From Anaerolineae bacterium (lineage in GTDB: Bacteria; Chloroflexota; Anaerolineae; Promineifilales; Promineifilaceae): DNA of 64,000 nucleotides. Both the position numbers and the translations under genes were made by a program. Shown here in pieces: positions 26,049 through 33,326 of the stretch (its first letter is position 1; the number at the start of each line of letters is the position of its first letter). The notes under the pieces were generated by a model. The model worked only from the letters and a program-made list of their open reading frames with translations. It was not told where the DNA came from and searched no databases. The stretch covers positions 1-64,000 of the forward strand of contig JAUIAP010000009.1 in the NCBI GenBank assembly GCA_030425205.1, written 5' to 3'.

Positions 26049-26074
26049 GGTTCGGGAAATCCGATTCCCGAACC
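26049..26074. repeat. Dispersed covarying hairpin, copy 2
   Basis: GGTTCGGGAA, loop ATCCGA, TTCCCGAACC: a perfect 10-bp stem. The core is identical to copy 1 at 4405. Confidence 0.75.
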
Positions 26075-26087
26075 ACAGAGTGAGCAT

Positions 26088-26113
26088 GTATCGGGAATTG
26101 GATTTCCCGATAC
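26088..26113. repeat. Dispersed covarying hairpin, copy 3 (inverted)
   Basis: GTATCGGGAA, loop TTGGAT, TTCCCGATAC: a perfect 10-bp stem in the opposite orientation (the loop is the complement of copy 1). Confidence 0.75.
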
Positions 26114-26224
26114 CATCGCGCACAACCACTCCATTCCTTAAAGAGCCACAAAAGCATTTACATGGGTGCCGTGTGGTACTGCGACACGACACCCAGCATG
26201 AAACTTCAGTCGGCAACTGCTTGT

Positions 26225-27247
26225 CTAAGCGTCAGCGTAACGTTGACGGATATTTGGGAGCAGATACTCTTCAAAGGCACGTTCAGAGTTATAGGTCGGT
26301 TGCCAACCCCAATCATTGCGTGCAGAACTATCATCGAGATCGGCCGGCCAGCTATCAATGATCTTTTGTCGTTTGTCATTGACAGAATAGCCGATTTCAG
26401 CAGCGGGGAATGCTTCAATCACACGGTTGCGGAACTGTTCGGCCGATTTACTAAACGCCCTTACATTATAAACTCGCCGTGTCAAATTCTCATGCGGAGC
26501 CGCTGCTAACAGCAGCAATGCGCGCACCGCGTCGGGCATCGCCATGAACGGAATGCGCGAATCGGGACGCACAAAACAGTTGTACGCCTCCCCTTTGGCC
26601 GCAGCGTGCAGCATTTCTGGTGCATAGTCACTCGTTCCACCAGCAGGAACCGTAAACGCACTGATCAATCCGGGAAAACGCACTGAGCGGAAATCAACGG
26701 CAACAGGCTGCTCGGCCGCCAACTGGCGATAGTGTTTGCTGTAATACTCACCCAACATTTCGCAGTAGAGTTTGTTACAACCGTACATCGTGCGGGGCTG
26801 ATTCCATTCCCATTCACGGACGCGCTGATACAGCCCTTTACTTTGGTCAATTTCGGGCATTCCATAGACGGCAATCGACGACGGGAAGATGAACTTGACC
26901 GCCTCGCCGCGCCATTGGCTCTGCTCAGCCGCGATGCGCAACAGGCCCAGCGTTCCCTCAACGTTGACTTCATGTGCAATATCGGGTTGAAATTCGGCCG
27001 ATGTGCTCAACAACGCCGCCAAATGATAGATCGCCTGAATCTCAAACTGCGTCGTAATCCGTGCCAGCAATACTTTGTCGAGGAGATTCCCGACAATATG
27101 CTCCATCACCAACCCATCCAAATCCGTTGGCAGAGGTCGCAAATCCATCGTCACAATGTTGTGTGACCCTTCTTTCGCCAGATATTTGACCAGCGCGTGA
27201 CCGACTTCACCCGCCGCGCCTGTGATAAATACAACTTTTTTTCTCAT
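26225..27247 (-). CDS. tdh: L-threonine 3-dehydrogenase, SDR (epimerase-like) type
   Basis: A 340-residue extended short-chain dehydrogenase. It has the N-terminal NAD-binding TGAAGEVG, the catalytic SS plus YGCNK (YxxxK), and the family-specific stretch RFPGLISAFTVPAGGTSDYA, RPDSRIPFMAMPDAVRALL and IIDSWPADLDD, which separates SDR threonine dehydrogenases from ordinary NDP-sugar epimerases. It oxidises L-threonine to 2-amino-3-ketobutyrate. The gene follows kbl on the same strand (68-base gap), and Kbl uses its product, which strongly supports the call. An NDP-sugar epimerase is the alternative. Confidence 0.85.
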   Translation of the reverse strand: MRKKVVFITGAAGEVGHALVKYLAKEGSHNIVTMDLRPLPTDLDGLVMEHIVGNLLDKVLLARITTQFEIQAIYHLAALLSTSAEFQPDIAHEVNVEGTLGLLRIAAEQSQWRGEAVKFIFPSSIAVYGMPEIDQSKGLYQRVREWEWNQPRTMYGCNKLYCEMLGEYYSKHYRQLAAEQPVAVDFRSVRFPGLISAFTVPAGGTSDYAPEMLHAAAKGEAYNCFVRPDSRIPFMAMPDAVRALLLLAAAPHENLTRRVYNVRAFSKSAEQFRNRVIEAFPAAEIGYSVNDKRQKIIDSWPADLDDSSARNDWGWQPTYNSERAFEEYLLPNIRQRYADA

Positions 27248-27249
27248 TT

Positions 27250-27305
27250 GTAACAGGATTTCAGGGCTTCAAGGCTTCAGCGTGCAAGACACTGAGCCCC
27301 TGACC
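27250..27305. repeat. Degenerate heptamer-type inverted module between kbl and tdh
   Basis: TTCAGGG, CTTCAAG, GCTTCAG on one side face CTGAGCC, CCTGACC, ACCTGAC on the other. The 7-base period is kept although the units are imperfect. Confidence 0.45.
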
Positions 27306-27315
27306 ACCTGACTTC

Positions 27316-28500
27316 CTAATTAATTACCGCCAGTTCTTTGCCAACCTTTTCGAACGCACTCAACGCACGTTCTAAATCATCGGTCGAATGTGCCGCGCTG
27401 TTCATGACACGAATGCGTGCCTTACCTTGTGGCACAGTTGGGAAACCGATTGACATCGCAAAAACACCTTCTTCAAAGAGCTTGCGGCTAAACGCTTGTG
27501 CTAACGCCGCTTCTCCAAGCATGACGGGGACAATTGGCGTGACCGTTTCACCAGTATCAAAGCCGAGCTTTTGCATTTCGCGCTTGAACAATTCTCCATT
27601 GCTCCAAAGTCGGTCTACTAATTCAGTCGATTCCTGCAAAATCTTGACGGCTTCAATACAAGCCGCTGTATCGGGGACGGTCATTGCGCTTGAGAAGAGA
27701 AACGGCCGACCGCGCTGACGCAACCAGTCGATGATCTCCTGTTTGCCAGCAACCAAGCCCCCAACGACGCCGAACGCCTTGCTTAACGTCCCGATTTCAA
27801 CATCGACACGCCCGTGCAAACCAAAATGATCGACGATCCCACGACCGCCATTTCCCATCACGCCCTCGCCATGCGCATCATCGACCATGATGATGCAGCC
27901 ATGCTTTTCAGCTAGCTCAACCAGCTCGGGCAGTGGCGCAATATCCCCATCCATACTGAAAACACCATCGCTGACGATTAGGCGTTTGCCATAGTCGGTA
28001 TGTTCATTCAACTTTTCTTCAAGATCGGCGGGGCTATTATGTTCATAGGCGACAATTTTGGCGCGTGAAAGACGACAGCCATCAATGATACTGGCATGAT
28101 TGAGACGGTCCGAAAAGATTACGTCTCCCTTGCCAACAAGTGCGGGAATTGTGGCAAGATTGGCGGTAAAGCCAGATTGCAACGTGATGCACGCTTCCGC
28201 CTTTTTGAATGCAGCCAAATCGGCTTCGAGTTGATCGTGCAAACTCATCGTCCCAGCGATGGTGCGAACTGCGCCCGGTCCAACGCCATATTTGTCAATG
28301 GCATCTTTAGCTGCCTGTTTGATACGGGGATGGTTAGCGAGACCGAGATAGTTGTTGGCGCAAAAATTCTGCACCTTGCGTCCATCAATCGTAACCCATG
28401 CGTCCATCGGACTATCAATTGTGCGAATGTTATTGTAAAGGCCATCTGCCTTTAGCGATTCGAGCTGGTCTGTAATCCAGTCGAGTTTGTTCTGGCTCAT
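27316..28500 (-). CDS. kbl: Glycine C-acetyltransferase (2-amino-3-ketobutyrate CoA ligase)
   Basis: A 394-residue PLP enzyme of the alpha-oxoamine synthase family. [25 protein letters not shown], the aspartate in [12 protein letters not shown] and the PLP lysine in [11 protein letters not shown] are all present. It cleaves 2-amino-3-ketobutyrate with CoA to glycine and acetyl-CoA, completing threonine breakdown with the adjacent Tdh. The start at 28500 has CGGAGC before it; the 24 upstream codons are not conserved. It is the first gene of a two-gene minus-strand operon. Confidence 0.92.
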   Translation of the reverse strand: MSQNKLDWITDQLESLKADGLYNNIRTIDSPMDAWVTIDGRKVQNFCANNYLGLANHPRIKQAAKDAIDKYGVGPGAVRTIAGTMSLHDQLEADLAAFKKAEACITLQSGFTANLATIPALVGKGDVIFSDRLNHASIIDGCRLSRAKIVAYEHNSPADLEEKLNEHTDYGKRLIVSDGVFSMDGDIAPLPELVELAEKHGCIIMVDDAHGEGVMGNGGRGIVDHFGLHGRVDVEIGTLSKAFGVVGGLVAGKQEIIDWLRQRGRPFLFSSAMTVPDTAACIEAVKILQESTELVDRLWSNGELFKREMQKLGFDTGETVTPIVPVMLGEAALAQAFSRKLFEEGVFAMSIGFPTVPQGKARIRVMNSAAHSTDDLERALSAFEKVGKELAVIN

Positions 28501-28585
28501 CTTTTGCTCCGTTTTAAGGGGGTTTGTTGCGGTTATGCACGTAAGTATAGAGATGCGTACATATTGGGGCAACCTTGCAGAAAGA

Positions 28586-28624
28586 AAAATAGCCGCTCAG
28601 AAATCATGATTTCCGAGCGGCTAC
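28586..28624 (-). terminator. Terminator, probably that of the displaced tRNA gene
   Basis: TAGCCGCTC / GAGCGGCTA arms enclose the palindrome GAAATCATGATTTC, with one A/C mismatch. On the minus strand a T5 tract follows. It lies just beyond the partial tRNA copy at 28631, in the position expected for the terminator of the tRNA before the element inserted. It is now 5.6 kb from the intact tRNA gene. Confidence 0.8.
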
Positions 28625-28630
28625 AATAAG

Positions 28631-28665
28631 ATGGTCCCACTAGGACTCGAACCTAGAACCCAGCG
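28631..28665. repeat. attL: 35-bp copy of the tRNA 3' end
   Basis: Identical base for base to 34207-34241. It contains the T arm and acceptor 3' strand of the tRNA in reverse orientation (CTAGG-TTCGAGT-CCTAG stem-loop). It marks the left edge of the integrated element. Confidence 0.9.
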
Positions 28666-28669
28666 TTTG

Positions 28670-28699
28670 AGCTTCAAGTCCTAATACTTGAAGCTTTTT
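28670..28699. repeat. Hairpin just inside attL
   Basis: AGCTTCAAGT, loop CCTAAT, ACTTGAAGCT followed by TTTTTA: a perfect 10-bp stem with a T tract. It could be a terminator that insulates the element from the left flank, or an arm-type binding site for the recombinase or an accessory factor. Confidence 0.6.
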
Positions 28700-28752
28700 A
28701 TATTGTTACTCTCTGCAATTTATAGTATATATGTAGTCGTGAGGATTATTAA

Positions 28753-29556
28753 ATGGATAAACAAGAAAAGACTCTGAAAAATAGAATCGATTCGGTAACA
28801 AGTCAACTTAATGACGTTTTAGCAAACACACACTTTGAAAGAGTTAAGGAGAAATTACCGAAAAACGATCTCGATCTAGTCATCTTAAAGGGTCATCTCC
28901 TAATTGAAGAACGTTTAGATTCTATTCTGATGTTTGAATTCGACCCAGATAGTTTTGACCTAAAAAAAATTAATCTTCGCTTTTTCCAGAAACTTCTACT
29001 TTCAAAAGCTGTATGCCACAAATTTGGTGAGAAACCAATGGCTAATTCACTCTGGGATGGTATACAAAAACTAAATTCTTTGCGGAATGAGCTTGCACAT
29101 AATCTAGAGACGGTACGTTTCGAGAAAAAATTAGATGCGGTACTTGCTATTCATAGGGATATACGAGCACATTATTGGGAAGGCATGACAGAAGAATTTG
29201 GTGTTGAGTATCCTACTGAGTCTGGTTTTCCAAAAGTTAACCAGCTTAGAATATTTATTCAATGGTGTTTGTCAGAACTGGACTTCTATATCGCAGTAAC
29301 TGCCCGAAACACACTAGAGTACGGCTTTTACTGGCAAAAACATGGAGCTGAAATCATTCAAAAGTCAGCAGGTGGATTAGTGTACTCACAGATGCAAGCT
29401 TCTATATTACACCGGCAGGGTAAGATAGAAAATTTACTCAACTATGTACGGAAGAATGAGGAAATGAAGCAGTTCCTAACTGAACTAATACCTGGCTGGG
29501 AAAAATTAGAAGAGGTTTTGATAAATCCACTCGAACATCTTAACGATGAAAGCTAG
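28753..29556 (+). CDS. HEPN-like protein with RX4H motif
   Basis: A 267-residue helical protein. LKGHLLIEERLDSILMFEF and LNSLRNELAHNLE carry the pattern of HEPN-fold proteins, with R111 and H116 forming RNELAH (RX4H), the motif used for RNA cleavage in HEPN toxins and abortive-infection nucleases. The remaining 150 residues have no motif I recognise. It is the first gene inside attL, points right, and meets the XRE regulator tail to tail with a 100-base gap. A role as element-borne toxin or anti-phage effector is an inference. It might also be a non-catalytic HEPN scaffold. The codon use is AT-rich relative to the host genes. Confidence 0.55.
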   Translation: MDKQEKTLKNRIDSVTSQLNDVLANTHFERVKEKLPKNDLDLVILKGHLLIEERLDSILMFEFDPDSFDLKKINLRFFQKLLLSKAVCHKFGEKPMANSLWDGIQKLNSLRNELAHNLETVRFEKKLDAVLAIHRDIRAHYWEGMTEEFGVEYPTESGFPKVNQLRIFIQWCLSELDFYIAVTARNTLEYGFYWQKHGAEIIQKSAGGLVYSQMQASILHRQGKIENLLNYVRKNEEMKQFLTELIPGWEKLEEVLINPLEHLNDES

Positions 29557-29658
29557 TTGTTTTTTAGTCTAATAACTCAAATCTATCTGATAGAGTACAT
29601 CCAATATCCTCAATGGTATTCATACTTCTCAGCTTCAATACTGTACGTCTAAATTGTA

Positions 29659-30087
29659 CTAATCTTTATTAAGTAGCGTTTTCGTTAAATCTACTGTTGA
29701 ATCAATTGTTCTGCGAAATTCTGATTTGTTAGAAAAGCTCGCTAATCGTGCAACGAAGTCTAGCAAAGCACTTTCTAATTCTGGGTACATCATTATTTTC
29801 TGAAAATTTGTTACTAGATCATGTTCACGTGAACCGAGGTCACCGCGCTTTGTTACTCCTCTAATTGATAATGGGTAAAAAGCTTGCACAGGTTTACCAA
29901 GTTTTTTTGCGATAAGTCCTAAATGGACCGAATTCACACCTACCTTTCCACGTTCAATATCAGAAATTGTAGATTTATTTCGGTCTATTACTTCAGCAAG
30001 TTCTTCTTGCGAAATTCCCCTTGCCTCTCTAAATTCTCGAATATGTTCTCGAATGTACTTAGCAATTTTTTCCTCTGATCTATTCAT
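29659..30087 (-). CDS. XRE-family transcriptional regulator
   Basis: A 142-residue protein. Residues about 12-70 form a Cro/CI helix-turn-helix: REARGISQEELAEVIDRNKS, then TISDIERGKVGVNSVHLGL. The C-terminal 70 residues (HDLVTNFQKIM, ALLDFVARLASF) are a helical domain of unknown partner. The start at 30087 has an AAGGAAG ribosome site. It is transcribed away from the replication/integration genes, across an inverted repeat that could be its operator (30101-30129), the usual arrangement of a repressor that keeps an integrated element quiet. It could also be the antitoxin of the neighbouring HEPN protein. Confidence 0.75.
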   Translation of the reverse strand: MNRSEEKIAKYIREHIREFREARGISQEELAEVIDRNKSTISDIERGKVGVNSVHLGLIAKKLGKPVQAFYPLSIRGVTKRGDLGSREHDLVTNFQKIMMYPELESALLDFVARLASFSNKSEFRRTIDSTVDLTKTLLNKD

Positions 30088-30100
30088 GTAGCTTCCTTGA

Positions 30101-30129
30101 CACAATGATGGAAATTATATAACATTGTG
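30101..30129. promoter_or_regulatory. Operator-like inverted repeat upstream of the XRE gene
   Basis: CACAATG (30101-30107) and CATTGTG (30123-30129) are perfect inverted repeats with centres 22 bp apart, two helical turns. A TATAAT on the minus strand (30114-30119) lies between them, so a bound dimer would cover the XRE gene's own promoter. Confidence 0.5.
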
Positions 30130-30451
30130 GTGGAGTTATTCTAACTCCTATTTTTTTGAATTAAAAGTAAGAGAATACAGAACCTTTTGTTGGATAAGTG
30201 CCAACTATTTTTTTAGCATCTGGTTCCGATATTTTCTAACACGTATGTGGATTATTCCGTACATTTTGTGTAGTTCGATGTTTGTATATGTGTTTGGGCA
30301 GCAAGCGAGCATGCTGCCGCTGCTGCTCCTCCGTTTATCAATCCTATTGTTTTTAAATTCTCTCGTGTTCGCATTTCTCAAAGGGGGGGTTAAGTATCAC
30401 CCCCCCTACCTCGACTATACGAAGTCGGTACTAATTTCTTGAGGTCTGATT
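30130..30451. other. Non-coding gap before rep, candidate origin
   Basis: A 105-codon open frame spans it (from 30125) but has no ribosome site and an unnatural hydrophobic/aromatic composition, and I do not accept it. The gap holds a CTGCCGCTGCTGCTCC run near 30313 and the G7/C7 hairpin at 30383-30406. It lies between the regulator and rep, where a plasmid-type origin would be expected. Confidence 0.4.
30383..30406. repeat. G7/C7 hairpin upstream of rep, candidate origin structure
   Basis: Seven G, a 10-base loop (TTAAGTATCA), seven C. There is no T tract on either side, so it is not a terminator. Extruded hairpins of this sort are found at double-strand origins nicked by Rep_trans proteins, and the rep gene begins 45 bases downstream. 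Confidence 0.5.
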
Positions 30452-31354
30452 ATGATTACTGGAATTGCTGCACTCGATTATCTGTCTGTGACATCTTTCA
30501 ATGAAGAAGATTTTCGCCATTGGTTAGATGAAATTCAACTTCATCATGGCGCGTTGTATCCTGAACGTGGGGTCAAGCGAAATAACTACACTGGCATGTT
30601 TTGGAAAAGTGACGCAGGAACCGTCTTTTGTGGTTCTGGTGTGCAAGATAAACGGGATCATTACTTTCTGTCAGTGTCGGGTAAGTTAGCTGAAACTGCT
30701 TTACTGTGGTCGTTTCGGACTGGCCGATCTTCTCGAATCGACATTCAAGTTACATTGCCATTACCTAAAGATTTTTCACCGCGCAATTTCAAAGATGTTC
30801 TCGACGCTGTTGAACCTGAACGCTGGCCCAATCAGCGTAAACCCTACCTTGAACTATTTGAAAATCCTATCGGTGGTGGGGTCTATATTGGTTCTCGCTC
30901 ATCTGACCGTTATCAACGCTGGTATATCAAAGTCGCTGACGATGGTTCACGCTGGCTACGTTTTGAGACTCAATGGCGTTCACGTCGTGCTTGGCAAGTG
31001 TGGGGCCGAATCTCAACAGGTGAAGCGTGCATCGCGCCTATTCTCAAAGCTGAATTCGACCGACTGCCCAATGAAATCCGCTTACGTGATGATCTCGAAC
31101 CATTCACCAACTTTTTTACTGGTCATGATTCGTTACCCACCAAAGGAGGCCATATAAAAGGGAACCGTTGGCGATGGCTGCAAGATCAGGTTACGCCTGC
31201 TCTGTATGACGCTCTCCGTGACCCTGACATTTCCGAAAAGGTTTATGACCACTTCCGTCGCTTACTTTTAGGCTCACCGCATGGCTTAAGCGATAACCTC
31301 GCATTCGCTCACGCATTGGGCAACCAAGAAAATGGAGAAATTCCAAATGGATGA
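30452..31354 (+). CDS. Rep_trans-type replication initiator / NicK-like relaxase
   Basis: A 300-residue protein resembling the Rep_trans family of rolling-circle initiators, which includes the relaxase NicK of ICEBs1. The TGRSSRIDIQVTLPLP strand and GGVYIGSRSSDRYQRWYIK followed by WLRFETQWRSRRA match the family's conserved core, where the tyrosines near DRYQRWY are candidates for the nicking residue. It would nick one strand at an origin to start rolling-circle replication or transfer of the excised element. It starts at the ATG at 30452 after TTGAGGTC. It overlaps the next gene by a few bases, so the right half of the element is an operon. Confidence 0.7.
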   Translation: MITGIAALDYLSVTSFNEEDFRHWLDEIQLHHGALYPERGVKRNNYTGMFWKSDAGTVFCGSGVQDKRDHYFLSVSGKLAETALLWSFRTGRSSRIDIQVTLPLPKDFSPRNFKDVLDAVEPERWPNQRKPYLELFENPIGGGVYIGSRSSDRYQRWYIKVADDGSRWLRFETQWRSRRAWQVWGRISTGEACIAPILKAEFDRLPNEIRLRDDLEPFTNFFTGHDSLPTKGGHIKGNRWRWLQDQVTPALYDALRDPDISEKVYDHFRRLLLGSPHGLSDNLAFAHALGNQENGEIPNG

Positions 31355-31616
31355 AAACTACACAGTAAATTATGCGTGTCGCTTCCATGTCAGATTTCTT
31401 ACTCAAGAGAGAAAGAAAATCGAACGCTCAGGCGAAGTAAAAGGTTTTGAAGATTTTTCTAACTTTCCAGAAGAGCAAGATATTTATGCGGCTGTCTTTG
31501 CTGGCGTGATAGCAAGCGTTATCGACAATCTGCCACATAAGATGTTGCCTGATTTTACGAAAAAGGTCACTGTAACAATTAGTGTTCCCTCCTTTGAATA
31601 TTCAGGAAGCTTCTAA
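31347..31616 (+). CDS. Unknown protein of the integrative element, 89 aa
   Basis: It starts MDENYTVNYACRFHVRF. I prefer the ATG at 31347, which has GGAGAAA before it and overlaps the rep stop; an ATG at 31332 is the alternative. The rest includes EEQDIYAAVFAGVIASVIDN and ends in VTISVPSFEYSGSF. No motif, signal or membrane segment is evident. Its position between rep and the zinc-ribbon gene suggests a small accessory protein of replication or transfer. Confidence 0.5.
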   Translation: MDENYTVNYACRFHVRFLTQERKKIERSGEVKGFEDFSNFPEEQDIYAAVFAGVIASVIDNLPHKMLPDFTKKVTVTISVPSFEYSGSF

Positions 31617-31621
31617 ACGAA

Positions 31622-32011
31622 ATGTCGGCGGGAAAGCTCAAGGGCAACCAAAATTGGCGTATTCGCGCTTTACTCAACATGATGTACAAACCTGCCGAAA
31701 TTGCTAATGAAGTGGGTTTTGATCGTCGTATGTTTAAGCGCGTTTACTTCCCGTTGGGCTGCCCTTTTGCAACGGATCGTGATGGGTCAATCTACGTTAA
31801 TGGGGTCGCCTTTCACGATTGGTACTTCTCTCACTATACGAAAAGAAAGTTACAAGCTAATGAAGCATTTTGCAGAACTTGTGATAAGGGCGTTCAACTT
31901 GTCAACCCTGTTGAAAAAGAGGCTCAACGAAATCGTTATCTAGCTGGTCACTGTCCCAACTGTAATCGCAAAATCTCACGCATAGTTGCCAGACTGTTCA
32001 ATGAATCCTAA
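31622..32011 (+). CDS. HTH and zinc-ribbon protein of the element
   Basis: A 129-residue protein. Residues 13-45 look like a helix-turn-helix (RALLNMMYKPAEIANEVGFD). The middle VYFPLGCPFATDRDGSIYVN and AFHDWYF read like a wing or small sheet. The C-terminal part has CRTC and CPNC about 28 residues apart, a treble-clef or zinc-ribbon pair. It overlaps the recombinase gene by 11 bases and starts 5 bases after the preceding gene. It may be a DNA-binding accessory or directionality factor for the recombinase. No family can be named. Confidence 0.55.
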   Translation: MSAGKLKGNQNWRIRALLNMMYKPAEIANEVGFDRRMFKRVYFPLGCPFATDRDGSIYVNGVAFHDWYFSHYTKRKLQANEAFCRTCDKGVQLVNPVEKEAQRNRYLAGHCPNCNRKISRIVARLFNES

Positions 32012-33110
32012 AGGTATGATTTATCGGCCAAACTATTTTTTGGTCAATGATTATTTACAATATCGGCGCGATGTTCATGGGTTGCGTCCTGAATCTGTCA
32101 CGGTTATCAAACGTCGTCTTATTCATCTGCTTGAATGGGCGTTAGATGCCTCGTTTAAGCAAGCTCCTAAAAAGCGTCCAACATTCCCAACCTACGTTAA
32201 AGGACTCACCCACAAATCAAAAGGCAGCAAGTTAGACCCAAATAGCAAACGGCGTATTGTCAGTGATGCCAGACAGTTTTTTGAGTGGCTGCGCGACGAA
32301 CATAAAGATTATCAACGGTCAATTACAAAATCATTTATCAATCAAGTTCACCCATTACGTGAAGAAAAAGAGCCAAAACAATACGAAAAAGTCCAGTTTG
32401 ATGAAATTATTGAAATGATGAATCTCCCTGTAAGAACACTTGGTGAACGGCGTATTCGAGCTGCTACGGCTTTCCTCTATCTTTCTGGTGTGCGGGTTGG
32501 TGCATTCGTTACGCTTCCTATTAAAGCAATAGATCTGCAAGCTAAAACAGTCTTGCAATTTCCTTCGCTTGGTACTCGCACAAAATATCGTAAACATGCC
32601 ACAACCCACCTTTTAAGCATCCCTGAATTATTCGACGTTGTTAAAGATTGGGATCAATTTGTACGTTCCCAACTGCCTGACGATGCCATGTGGTTCGCTC
32701 CTATTGGTGATAATGGCAAGCTAAAAAGCGGTGTAACGCCTATTGCTACTAGTCGTGATGATCGTGTTCGTAAAGACCTTCGTGCATGGCTTGAATCGAA
32801 CGGTATGATCTATCGTTCCCCGCATAAGTTTCGGCATGGTCACGCTGTTTATGGAGTGAAACATGCCGGAACTGTCACAGAACTAAAGGCTCTCAGCCAA
32901 AACTTGATGCACTCTAATTTACAAACTACGGATGGCATTTATGGCATTTTGTCAGAAACGGATGTGGGCGACGTTATTAACAACTTCGGACAGGCCAAGC
33001 CTAAAGAAGATTCGTCTGAAATCGCCAAGCTCACCGCCAAGATTGACATGTTGCTCAAGCTCATGGCAACTCAGGTACAAACACATGGCGCACAGGGGTC
33101 GAGCGATTAA
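32001..33110 (+). CDS. Tyrosine recombinase (integrase)
   Basis: A 369-residue site-specific recombinase. The N-terminal SAM-like core-binding domain spans about residues 15-120. The catalytic domain shows the first arginine in SGVRVGAFVTLP, HKFRH (HxxR) in IYRSPHKFRHGHAVYG, a histidine in QNLMHSNLQTT, and the nucleophilic tyrosine in DGIYGIL. All key positions are present, so it should be active. It presumably recognises the 35-bp tRNA-derived att site. It starts at the ATG at 32001, overlapping the zinc-ribbon gene. A C-terminal extension with a coiled stretch (EIAKLTAKIDMLLKLMATQ) is unusual and could mediate multimerisation. Confidence 0.9.
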   Translation: MNPKGMIYRPNYFLVNDYLQYRRDVHGLRPESVTVIKRRLIHLLEWALDASFKQAPKKRPTFPTYVKGLTHKSKGSKLDPNSKRRIVSDARQFFEWLRDEHKDYQRSITKSFINQVHPLREEKEPKQYEKVQFDEIIEMMNLPVRTLGERRIRAATAFLYLSGVRVGAFVTLPIKAIDLQAKTVLQFPSLGTRTKYRKHATTHLLSIPELFDVVKDWDQFVRSQLPDDAMWFAPIGDNGKLKSGVTPIATSRDDRVRKDLRAWLESNGMIYRSPHKFRHGHAVYGVKHAGTVTELKALSQNLMHSNLQTTDGIYGILSETDVGDVINNFGQAKPKEDSSEIAKLTAKIDMLLKLMATQVQTHGAQGSSD

Positions 33111-33326
33111 ACAGCGCGATCTAAACGGCGGCGTGGACCCGAACGCCGAAATGGTAGTCCCCCGTCGCGTTTTTTTTGCTGTTAGTTTTAGCGGGGGGGG
33201 GCTTAAATCCCTTCCTCTTCCGTCCAGTCGCGTATGGCGTTGGAATAGACAGGGCGTAGCGACAGCCGACTGAAAGGAGTGCCGAGCGGGTCGCAATGGC
33301 TAGGCGTAAAAATAGGAACCGTAGAA
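33111..33326. other. Short gap with a small hairpin and a G8 tract
   Basis: Contains CGGCGT/ACGCCG arms around 33129-33148, a T8 run near 33171 and a G-run near 33195. A 30-codon basic frame starting at 33297 overlaps the next gene; it has no properly placed ribosome site and I do not call it. Confidence 0.4.

Larger units (their letters stand above)
25955..26224. other. Intergenic gap with two covarying hairpins
   Basis: No gene is seen. The gap separates the plus-strand DUF1385 gene from the convergent tdh gene and carries two inverted-orientation copies of the small hairpin family, 14 bases apart. They may serve as terminators. Confidence 0.6.

Noticed and set aside
26225..27247. NDP-sugar epimerase as product
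   Set aside because: The downstream motifs (GGTSDYA, RPDSRIPFMAMPDA, DSWPADLDD) and the kbl neighbour fit SDR threonine dehydrogenase better.
30125..30442. 105-codon frame upstream of rep
   Set aside because: No ribosome site, odd aromatic/hydrophobic composition, and it overlaps the operator-like repeat and the G7/C7 hairpin.
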